5,226 bases of DNA from Bdellovibrionales bacterium. Its GTDB lineage: Bacteria; Bdellovibrionota; Bdellovibrionia; Bdellovibrionales; UBA1609. A program made the translations under genes and the position numbers. The notes under the pieces are model-generated. The model was given only the letters and a program-made list of their open reading frames with translations, made no database searches and was not told the DNA's origin. Below are positions 1 to 4,699 of the stretch, piece by piece. How positions within the stretch are numbered: the first letter of the stretch is position 1; each line of letters begins with the position of its first letter. The stretch covers positions 1 through 5,226 of the forward strand of contig JAGRAB010000051.1 of NCBI GenBank assembly GCA_020435085.1, read 5' to 3'.

Positions 1-102
1 TCTCCTATGGGGCTTTCCGTATCTTCCTGGTTGAGTTTAATTATTATAGGTGTAGGTTTTTATTTATTTAAAACCAAAAACGTGCACCAATACCCAAGTT
101 AA
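1..102 (+). CDS. 3' end of a membrane-protein gene, possibly prolipoprotein diacylglyceryl transferase (Lgt)
   Basis: Frame 1 is open from the first base to a TAA at 100-102 and encodes the last 33 residues of a protein whose start lies outside the window. The visible part has a GLSVSSWLSL stretch followed by a hydrophobic helix (LIIIGVGFYLF) and a short basic/polar tail (KTKNVHQYPS). This resembles the last transmembrane segment of Lgt, which typically carries a GLSMGQWLSLP-like motif before its final helix. Lgt transfers diacylglyceryl from phosphatidylglycerol to the lipobox cysteine of prolipoproteins in the inner membrane. The resemblance is from memory and rests on about 25 residues, so any polytopic membrane protein with a similar tail remains possible. 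Its 3' end overlaps the convergent beta-barrel gene by 35 bp, and no terminator is visible between them. Confidence 0.5.
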   Translation, partial: SPMGLSVSSWLSLIIIGVGFYLFKTKNVHQYPS

Positions 103-550
103 AATCCACGTCTGTTTCTTCTAAAACATCAAGAATTAAAGCTATTTCACCAAAAATTTCAACAGGTGGATCATCAAACATATAATGAACTCCAAACGGA
201 GCCCTTGCCCCAAAACGAAAATCTTCATCTTTGTTATCCGTATCACGCTCTTTGATACGAGCTCCAATTCCGAAGTAAATATCAATATCAATGTGATCTA
301 TTTCAAATGCCCCTGGTTTATGCATCAAGTAGGTTGAGTGAATATGATAATTGACATCATCTCCTAGCGACCAGCCAGCAGCCGCGTCAATAGACCTATT
401 GTTTCCTAAGCTATAGGCGGCACTGATACCTGTTGGTGCTCCTAAGATAGCACCAATTCCAAATTTTTTAGATTCTGCAAACGCAACACTCTGGATAAAA
501 AAACAACTCCAAAAAACTAACTGAAAAAATATAAGTTTATTAGAACGCAC
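68..550 (-). CDS. Small outer-membrane beta-barrel protein, exported
   Basis: The gene encodes 160 residues from a GTG start (548-550). That start is supported by a strong AGGAGGA Shine-Dalgarno 8 nt upstream. Residues 1-25 form a Sec signal peptide with a hydrophobic core and a probable cut after SVAFA. The mature part consists of alternating beta-strand-like segments: GIGAILGAPTGISAAY (31-46), YFGIGARIKE (92-101), FRFGARAPFGVHYMF (111-125) and EIFGEIALILDV (131-142). It ends in NLGIGARFWF, with the C-terminal aromatic residue typical of outer-membrane barrels recognised by BamA. The G-x-G-x-ILG-x-PTG motif recurs in small uncharacterised barrels (DUF3996/BAPKO_0422-like, from memory). No enzymatic residues are evident. 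It is transcribed divergently from the DUF4399 gene and its 3' end runs into the convergent membrane-protein gene. It probably sits in the outer membrane, with unknown function. Confidence 0.8.
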   Translation of the reverse strand: MRSNKLIFFQLVFWSCFFIQSVAFAESKKFGIGAILGAPTGISAAYSLGNNRSIDAAAGWSLGDDVNYHIHSTYLMHKPGAFEIDHIDIDIYFGIGARIKERDTDNKDEDFRFGARAPFGVHYMFDDPPVEIFGEIALILDVLEETDVDFNLGIGARFWF

Positions 551-558
551 TTTTTAAA

Positions 559-565
559 TCCTCCT
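559..565 (-). promoter_or_regulatory. Shine-Dalgarno for the beta-barrel gene, fixing the GTG start
   Basis: Read on the - strand this is AGGAGGA, followed by an 8-nt A/T-rich spacer and then GTG at 550-548. The strength and spacing make the GTG convincing although it is not an ATG. Confidence 0.75.
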
Positions 566-568
566 CTG

Positions 569-600
569 CGTTGAGGCTTGACCTTCAATAACCCTCAACG
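569..600. repeat. Perfect 8-bp inverted repeat around the promoter in a divergent gap (possible operator)
   Basis: The arms CGTTGAGG (569-576) and CCTCAACG (593-600) are exact reverse complements separated by 16 bp. The left arm abuts a TTGACC -35 element and the right arm ends directly before a TTTAAT -10 element. The repeat also lies between the beta-barrel start and the DUF4399 start. Centre-to-centre spacing of the arms is 24 bp, a bit over two helical turns, which would suit a dimeric regulator bound to one DNA face. The sequence shows the repeat; an operator role is inference. Confidence 0.5.
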
Positions 601-606
601 TTTAAT
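578..606 (+). promoter_or_regulatory. Sigma70-type promoter for the DUF4399 gene
   Basis: The -35 TTGACC (578-583) matches consensus at 5 of 6 positions. It is followed by an exact 17-bp spacer and the -10 TTTAAT (601-606), also 5 of 6. Transcription would start near 613, giving a short leader before the AAAGGAG ribosome site (620-626) and the ATG at 635. The promoter lies inside a perfect inverted repeat, suggesting regulated use. No equally good promoter was found for the divergent beta-barrel gene. A TTGACA exists on the - strand (634-629), but its only 17-bp-spaced -10 is poor. Confidence 0.6.
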
Positions 607-634
607 ACAACACCTAAACAAAGGAGTTGTCAAA

Positions 635-1069
635 ATGAACTCATCTTTTACTTTTCTTGTATTTACTTTTTTTATTTTTATATCCCCTCTTTCTTTTGCT
701 AAATCGCTTGTTAAGTTAACTCCTGCACCAAAAGGGGCAAAAGCTTACATTATCTCTCCAAAAAATGGAGAAACAGTAACATCTCCAGTAAGAGTTGTTT
801 TTGTGCTTTAAGGAATGGGTGTTGCTCCAGCAGGTGTTCAATCACCTGAAACAGGCCATCACCATCTGATTATTGATGGCGACTTACCTCCAAAAGGTCT
901 AGCTATTCCAGCCAATGAAACATATAAGCATTTTGGCAAAGGCCAAACGGAAACAACTATTGAGCTCAGTAAAGGTACTCATACTTTACAGCTGATTTTA
1001 GGTGACTACCAGCATATCCCCCACGAGCCTATGATTCACTCTGATAAGATGACGATCACTGTGAAATAA
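635..1069 (+). pseudogene. Exported DUF4399 protein gene interrupted by an in-frame TAA
   Basis: The ATG at 635 is chosen over the in-frame TTG at 578 because it follows an AAAGGAG site by 8 nt and begins a clean signal peptide (MNSSFTFLVF..., cut after PLSFA); the TTG lies within the promoter. The mature protein reads as one DUF4399 domain: AYIISPKNGETVTSPVRVVF, then VL-stop-GMGVAPAGV, ETGHHHLIIDG, IPANETYKHFGKGQTETTIEL, GTHTLQLILGDY and IHSDKMTITVK. The family normally has an F-G-L-K-G-M-G-V run here. The gene has V for G, and TAA (809-811) where Lys AAA is expected, a one-base change. Downstream sequence stays in frame with all expected blocks, so there is no frameshift. The upstream product would be a 58-residue exported fragment. 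The ATG at 815 could reinitiate, but it lacks a signal peptide. Function of the family is not established; its His cluster may bind metal (inference). A sequencing error or readthrough cannot be excluded. Confidence 0.8.
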
Positions 1070-1100
1070 GTGAATTTCAAGAATAATTATCTCAATTCAC
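1070..1100. repeat. Short inverted repeat directly after the DUF4399 stop
   Basis: GTGAATT (1070-1076) and AATTCAC (1094-1100) are perfect reverse complements with a 17-nt loop. The stem is short and AT-rich and no T-run follows, so it is a poor intrinsic terminator. It might stabilise the 3' end of the mRNA or be chance. Confidence 0.25.
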
Positions 1101-1112
1101 AAGTCACCAAGG

Positions 1113-1138
1113 AGGTTTGTTACTTTGATTGCAAACCT
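1113..1138 (+). promoter_or_regulatory. Hairpin overlapping a Shine-Dalgarno-like AAGGAGG in the leader of the diguanylate cyclase gene
   Basis: AGGTTTG (1113-1119) pairs perfectly with CAAACCT (1132-1138), with a 12-nt loop. The 5' arm covers the last three bases of a consensus AAGGAGG (1109-1115), and the loop contains a TTG (1125-1127) that would start a small ORF. If formed, it would limit ribosome access. The repeat is seen; function is inferred. Confidence 0.3.
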
Positions 1139-1193
1139 GCTAAATCGTATTTTCCTACGGCTTCTGGTCTTTTGGCCAGAAAGTCGTTTCTGA
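1125..1193 (+). CDS. Possible 22-codon leader ORF upstream of the diguanylate cyclase gene
   Basis: A TTG start at 1125 stands 9 nt after a consensus AAGGAGG (1109-1115). The frame encodes 22 residues beginning MIANLLNRIF, followed by LRLLVFW and PESRF, and ends at TGA 1191-1193. The peptide is rich in Leu, Phe and Arg and has no recognisable domain. The frame runs through the terminator-like hairpin at 1157-1187 and stops just before its T-run, so translation would prevent that hairpin from forming. The Shine-Dalgarno is the main support. Its length is too short for coding statistics, and the start is a TTG, so it may be fortuitous. Confidence 0.25.
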   Translation: MIANLLNRIFLRLLVFWPESRF

Positions 1194-1199
1194 TTTTTT
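1157..1199 (+). terminator. Intrinsic terminator-like hairpin between DUF4399 and the diguanylate cyclase
   Basis: Left arm 1157-1169 pairs with 1174-1187 over 13 base pairs (two G-U), with one bulged A at 1182 and a TTTT loop (1170-1173). The core is TTCTGGTC/GGCCAGAA. The stem is followed by TTCTGA and six T's (1194-1199). The T-run begins six nt after the stem, which is slightly far for a textbook terminator. It could end the DUF4399 transcript or act as an attenuator within the leader of the next gene. The reverse strand has no T-run, so it acts only in the + direction. Confidence 0.5.
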
Positions 1200-1205
1200 C
1201 CGATA

Positions 1206-1246
1206 AATGAAACAGTCATAGCTTTCAACAGCTGAGGTGTTTCATT
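1206..1246 (+). promoter_or_regulatory. Inverted repeat enclosing the ribosome site and start of the diguanylate cyclase gene
   Basis: AATGAAAC (1206-1213) and GTTTCATT (1239-1246) are exact reverse complements with a 25-nt loop. The loop holds the GAGG Shine-Dalgarno (1234-1237), and the right arm includes the first two bases of the TTG start (1245-1247). Pairing in the mRNA would hinder initiation. The pairing is visible; a switch role is inference, and eight A/T-rich pairs over a long loop are only modestly stable. Confidence 0.3.
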
Positions 1247-2348
1247 GAAAAAATGGATGGAAAAACTTGTCAACCAATTCGACATTAATCCTGAGGAAGA
1301 ACCCAACAAGAACTCTACATCTGTAGCCCCTCCTTCAATGACAGAAGACCGAGCGACATTGATTTTACTTATCGATGCCTATTGCAAAAATATGTTAGAT
1401 ATTGAACAACACCCTATTCGAAAGGTTCGAGATACTTTTGATAATTTCATTAAAGAAATTGTCCAACCTAAGGCCAACTTAGAAAAAACACTTTTCCGTT
1501 TTCGTCAGTTTTTTGCTTCTTATCGAATTGATGAATACACATACGTTCAAAAAACATTTGATGAGTTTCGAGGTATTATTTGGGATTTTGTGGATCAATT
1601 AGCTGAAGACCTCCACGCTGAAAAAGAAGAAGATAAAATTGTAGGAAAAAGTTTAGAAGAGCTGAAGGAAGCCGTTGAAGCCAATTCCATTGATGAGTTG
1701 AGGCTTCAATCACGACAATTTATCGATACCTATATTGAGCATCAAACCCGACGAGAGCTACGACGCTCTGAGCGGATGAAATCTGTGAAAGAAAATCTTG
1801 ATTTAGTCAAAAAGCAATTGAGTGATGCCAATCAAAATATGCGCCTCGATCACCTCACACAGGCACTCAATCGAAAAAGCTTTGATGAACAGCTCGGGCA
1901 GCAAATTCGTTTTTTTCAGCTCGCTGGAACACCTTCAACAATTATTTCTATGGATATCGATCATTTTAAAAAATTCAATGATACCTACGGACACGCCATT
2001 GGTGATTTTATCCTCGTTGAGTGCGTAAAATTATTAAAAGAGCAATTTAATAACGAGAATGAACTTGTTGCTCGTGTTGGAGGCGAAGAATTTTGCATCA
2101 TTCTTCCTGGAACAACCCTTGAGGGAGCCACTCAAAGAGCCGAAAGCACTATCCAACGCATTCGAAAAGAAGTTTGGCTGGAAGACGGACATGAATTAAA
2201 GTTCACCATGTCTATGGGTATTGCTCAAGTTCTAGAAAAAGAATCTGCCGAAGATTGGTTAAAACGAGCTGATGAGGCACTTTATGCCTCAAAGCATAAT
2301 GGCCGAAATCGATACACTGTTGCGTCTCATTTAAAGAATGCCGCTTAA
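1245..2348 (+). CDS. Diguanylate cyclase: soluble protein with helical N-terminal region and C-terminal GGDEF domain
   Basis: This 367-residue cytoplasmic protein probably makes cyclic di-GMP from two GTP. The TTG start at 1245 is preferred because GAGG (1234-1237) sits 7 nt upstream; the next in-frame ATG (1257) is too far from it. Residues 1-30 are polar. Residues about 35-200 are charged and helical with coiled-coil character near 155-200, contain no transmembrane segment, and resemble no sensor domain I can name. The GGDEF domain spans about 201-360. It has LDHLTQALNRKSFD at its start, the metal/GTP-binding MDIDHFKKFNDTYGH (236-250), the catalytic GGEEF (279-283), and MSMGIA plus RADEALYASKHNGRN near the end, so activity is expected. 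The inhibitory I-site RxxD expected just before LVAR reads NENE, so product feedback inhibition is probably absent. It appears to be transcribed alone, with a structured leader upstream and a terminator downstream. Its effector pathway cannot be read from the window. Confidence 0.93.
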   Translation: MKKWMEKLVNQFDINPEEEPNKNSTSVAPPSMTEDRATLILLIDAYCKNMLDIEQHPIRKVRDTFDNFIKEIVQPKANLEKTLFRFRQFFASYRIDEYTYVQKTFDEFRGIIWDFVDQLAEDLHAEKEEDKIVGKSLEELKEAVEANSIDELRLQSRQFIDTYIEHQTRRELRRSERMKSVKENLDLVKKQLSDANQNMRLDHLTQALNRKSFDEQLGQQIRFFQLAGTPSTIISMDIDHFKKFNDTYGHAIGDFILVECVKLLKEQFNNENELVARVGGEEFCIILPGTTLEGATQRAESTIQRIRKEVWLEDGHELKFTMSMGIAQVLEKESAEDWLKRADEALYASKHNGRNRYTVASHLKNAA

Positions 2349-2357
2349 ACAACAATT

Positions 2358-2386
2358 GACAGCTGTTGAACATTTCCACAACTGTC
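2358..2386. repeat. Imperfect inverted repeat after the diguanylate cyclase gene
   Basis: GACAGCTGTTG (2358-2368) and CCACAACTGTC (2376-2386) pair at 9 of 11 positions around a 7-nt loop. It lies 9 nt after the stop codon but is followed by TGGCAAAAT and no T-run. It could protect the mRNA 3' end, be a weak terminator element or bind a regulator. The rest of the gap up to 2452 holds an 8-bp palindrome TACCGGTA (2395-2402) and a lone TTGACA (2413-2418) without a credible -10. Confidence 0.3.
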
Positions 2387-2452
2387 TGGCAAAATACCGG
2401 TAACTATTGATTTTGACAAATGATTTTATGACATACGGATGAAAGAGTTTTG

Positions 2453-2491
2453 AACCCTTATCTCTAAAAGAATAAGATAAGAGTTGGTTTT
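2453..2491 (+). terminator. Intrinsic terminator downstream of the diguanylate cyclase gene
   Basis: AACCCTTATCT (2453-2463) pairs with AGATAAGAGTT (2475-2485) at 10 of 11 positions, with an 11-nt A-rich loop. GG and a run of four T's follow (2488-2491). The stem is AT-rich, so termination may be partial. It lies 105 nt after the cyclase stop and 22 nt before the next start, so it could alternatively act in the leader of the RHS-like gene. Confidence 0.45.
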
Positions 2492-2512
2492 CTACTTGCA
2501 GATGCCTCAAGT

Positions 2513-3508
2513 ATGAAAACACTCAATTTAAAACCAATAATATTTGCTCTAATAATAAGCCTTCCATTCACAGCATATGCTCAAACAAAACGCTTAGGCT
2601 TTTACCAAAAAATCACAGATGCATTTTCTCTTTCAGCACCCAAAGAGATTTCATTGCAACGTGTATACCACTCCAGAAGTCTTTATAATGGTCTCTTGGG
2701 CTATGGCTGGTGTCTAGATTTTGACAAATCCTTAGAATTTAGCCAACACCACACCATCATTTTTAAGTCTTGTCAGGTGGATCAGGCGATCCATTTTAAA
2801 TTAGAAACTGCTCAAGGCAATACCTTTATATATAAAAATACTTCTTTTCCTGAATACCAAATTCATCAAAAAGATCAATATTTCTATTTGTTTTATAAAA
2901 ATCAAAATTGGATTTTCAATCAAAAAGGACAACTTATTTATGGCAACATAGAATCAAAACATTGGTCCTTTGAGTATAATGATAAAAATTTGCTTGTTGC
3001 TATTATTTTACAAAACAAATATCGCATTCGTATTCATCAAAATCTTAACACACATCTTATTGAGAATATGGCTTGGAAAAATTTTTCTATCCACTTGAAA
3101 TATCAAGATTATACTCTTATTGAGGTCGCCTCTCCTCTTTTAAAATGGAGTTATCAGTATGATTCTTCTCAAAATCTCATTCAAATGACGTCATCCAAAG
3201 GGAATTTTCAAAAAATAGGATATGACCTTAAATTGGACCAGATCTCTTATTTAGAACTTAATGGATACCAACTCCACTTTGATTCAGAAGGCCATCTCCT
3301 CTCTATAAAAGATCCCAAGCATCAAACAATTCAGTTTGAGTATAACTCTCAAGGCAAACTTCTCACCCTTCGCTCCTGGAAAAACAATAAGATCTCAGTC
3401 ACTCAATGGGATAAGTACATTTTAGCTTCTCCTCCCAATGAAAAATGGAAATGGACCCAATATCTAACAGCAGCTCAACAAGCAGAGGAGTTTTTAAAAA
3501 AACTATAA
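2513..3508 (+). CDS. Secreted minimal RHS/YD-repeat-like protein
   Basis: The gene encodes 331 residues. Residues 1-23 form a Sec signal peptide (LKPIIFALIISLPF core, cut after TAYA). Residues about 46-76 contain LQRVYHSRSLYNGLLGYGW, which resembles the conserved entry segment of RHS proteins (DUF6531-like: R-x-Y-x-S-R-S, then LGYGW). The remainder is beta-rich with repeated YD-like units: WSFEYNDKNLLVAI (151-164), WSYQYDSSQNLIQM (212-225), YQLHFDSEGHLLSI (252-265) and IQFEYNSQGKLLTL (273-286). The last two lie exactly 21 residues apart. Cys67 and Cys87 are the only cysteines and could form a disulfide. The protein ends in a short helix and has no RHS core-cleavage motif, C-terminal toxin or transmembrane segment, so it is far shorter than classical RHS shells of over 1,000 residues. 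No good Shine-Dalgarno precedes the ATG, but the signal peptide fixes it. It lies 18 nt before the subtilase gene and is probably cotranscribed with it. It is probably periplasmic or secreted, with unknown function. Confidence 0.75.
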   Translation: MKTLNLKPIIFALIISLPFTAYAQTKRLGFYQKITDAFSLSAPKEISLQRVYHSRSLYNGLLGYGWCLDFDKSLEFSQHHTIIFKSCQVDQAIHFKLETAQGNTFIYKNTSFPEYQIHQKDQYFYLFYKNQNWIFNQKGQLIYGNIESKHWSFEYNDKNLLVAIILQNKYRIRIHQNLNTHLIENMAWKNFSIHLKYQDYTLIEVASPLLKWSYQYDSSQNLIQMTSSKGNFQKIGYDLKLDQISYLELNGYQLHFDSEGHLLSIKDPKHQTIQFEYNSQGKLLTLRSWKNNKISVTQWDKYILASPPNEKWKWTQYLTAAQQAEEFLKKL

Positions 3509-3526
3509 AACATAAAGGAGTAAATA

Positions 3527-4690
3527 ATGAGAACACCTTTTATAGGATTACTTCTACTCATTCTTTCTCTTCACGTTTCTTCACTTGATTCTGTACATAA
3601 TGAACGTCTCCCACTTCAAATGAATGAATTTCAACCTAAAGAAATCTCAAAGCAACGCTCTCCTTCATGGGACCTGAAAATGATTCACTTGCCTGAGGCC
3701 CTAGGATACTTTAACCCTTCTCTTCCGGTAGTTATTGCTGTCATCGATACAGGTATTGACATCAATCACCCTGCTCTTAAAGATTTTCTTTGGGTGAACC
3801 CCGGTGAAACGGGTCTTGATGCCCAAGGAAGAGATAAAGCAACAAATCAGATTGATGATGATAAAAATGGATTCGTCGATGATGTCCATGGGTGGAACTT
3901 TGCAGGCCATAATAATCACGTTGATGATGAGCATGGACACGGCAGTCATGTTTCTGGAATCATCACTCGCATTGCTCCGCATGTAAAAATTATGGCTCTC
4001 AAATATTATGATGAACAATCTGATGGCGGACTTCATTTATTAAATACCATTCGAGCCATTAACTATGCCACACAAATGGGAGCAAAAATTATTAATTATT
4101 CTGCAGGGGGGCTCTCACAAAATGCTCAAGAAAAACTCGCTATTGAAAGGGCTGCACGAAAAAATATTCTCTTTGTTGCAGCGGCAGGTAATGAAGCTTC
4201 AAACTCTGATATTTCTGGCTACTACCCTGCCAACTACCCCATTGACAATATTATTTCTGTAACAGCTGTGAATTCTGAGCAACGCATTCTTTCCTCTAGT
4301 AACTACAGTGACACTCAAGTAGATATTTCGGCTCCTGGAGAAAATATTTACTCCACACTTCCCAATGGTCTTTATGGATACCTCACAGGTACCTCCCAAG
4401 CCACAGCCTTTGTCACAGGAGTTGCTGCCCTTCTCTACCAACAAAAACCTGAACTTATGATTCCTCAAAATATGATTGACCATCTCGTTCGAACAGGATC
4501 AGTGAATGAAAAACTTTTGCATAAGGTGAGATATAAGAGCCAACTCAATGCTTATTTGGCTCTTACAAAAGAGAATGGCTCTTTACAATCGGCAGAATCC
4601 GTTCAATTCGAAGCTGCCCATTTACTCAAATCTCTCCCAGTTGACTCTGAGCCCATTGTGATTCAACGAGCTCCCAGTGGAAGATTTTAA
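3527..4690 (+). CDS. Secreted subtilisin-like serine protease (peptidase family S8)
   Basis: The gene encodes 387 residues; its ATG follows AAAGGAG (3514-3520) by 6 nt. Residues 1 to about 19 form a hydrophobic signal peptide. The catalytic domain spans about 65-345 and all triad blocks are present: Asp74 in VIDTGID, His138 in HGHGSHVSG and Ser290 in GTSQATAFVTG, with oxyanion Asn222 in AAAGNEAS. An acidic insert, QIDDDKNGFVDDVHGWNF (108-125), matches the calcium-binding-like loop of many bacterial subtilases. The usual GTSMATP around the serine reads GTSQATA here, an unusual loss of the Met and Pro. Only about 45 residues separate the signal peptide from the catalytic domain, so a full I9-type prodomain is not apparent. 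The roughly 40-residue tail has no recognised domain. It probably hydrolyses proteins in the periplasm or outside the cell. Its close spacing after the RHS-like gene suggests joint expression. It ends 9 bp from the convergent HNH gene, with no terminator between. Confidence 0.93.
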   Translation: MRTPFIGLLLLILSLHVSSLDSVHNERLPLQMNEFQPKEISKQRSPSWDLKMIHLPEALGYFNPSLPVVIAVIDTGIDINHPALKDFLWVNPGETGLDAQGRDKATNQIDDDKNGFVDDVHGWNFAGHNNHVDDEHGHGSHVSGIITRIAPHVKIMALKYYDEQSDGGLHLLNTIRAINYATQMGAKIINYSAGGLSQNAQEKLAIERAARKNILFVAAAGNEASNSDISGYYPANYPIDNIISVTAVNSEQRILSSSNYSDTQVDISAPGENIYSTLPNGLYGYLTGTSQATAFVTGVAALLYQQKPELMIPQNMIDHLVRTGSVNEKLLHKVRYKSQLNAYLALTKENGSLQSAESVQFEAAHLLKSLPVDSEPIVIQRAPSGRF

Positions 4691-4699
4691 AATACTCCT

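Noticed and set aside
578..634. TTG start at 578 extending the DUF4399 protein by 19 residues
   Set aside because: The TTG is part of the -35 element, has no ribosome site, and would place polar residues before an otherwise perfect signal peptide; ATG 635 has AAAGGAG at good spacing.
809..811. TAA recoding as an amino acid
   Set aside because: TAA also ends the beta-barrel, cyclase, RHS-like and subtilase genes here at expected C-termini, so genome-wide reassignment is not supported.
815..1069. Independent gene starting at ATG 815
   Set aside because: It is the in-frame continuation of the DUF4399 domain, starts mid-domain, lacks a signal peptide, and the AAGGA before it has zero spacing to the ATG.
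1125..1153. Promoter TTGATT-17-TATTTT for the cyclase
   Set aside because: Both boxes match only 4 of 6 positions and they fall inside an AT-rich leader with many such matches; not strong enough to annotate.
1101..1200. Cyclic di-GMP riboswitch before the cyclase
   Set aside because: Only a GCAAACC-like piece matches; the conserved GEMM blocks (such as GACGCAAAGCC and the tetraloop receptor layout) are not present.
1097..1309. 70-residue reading frame on the - strand
   Set aside because: It overlaps the structured leader and the cyclase 5' end, has no domain or good ribosome site, and is best explained as chance.
3701..4036. 111-residue reading frame on the - strand inside the subtilase gene
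   Set aside because: It lies wholly opposite the conserved catalytic blocks of the S8 protease and shows no recognisable protein features.
4199..4483. 94-residue reading frame on the - strand inside the subtilase gene
   Set aside because: It is antisense to the Ser290 region, whose conservation explains the open frame; no domain or ribosome site supports it.
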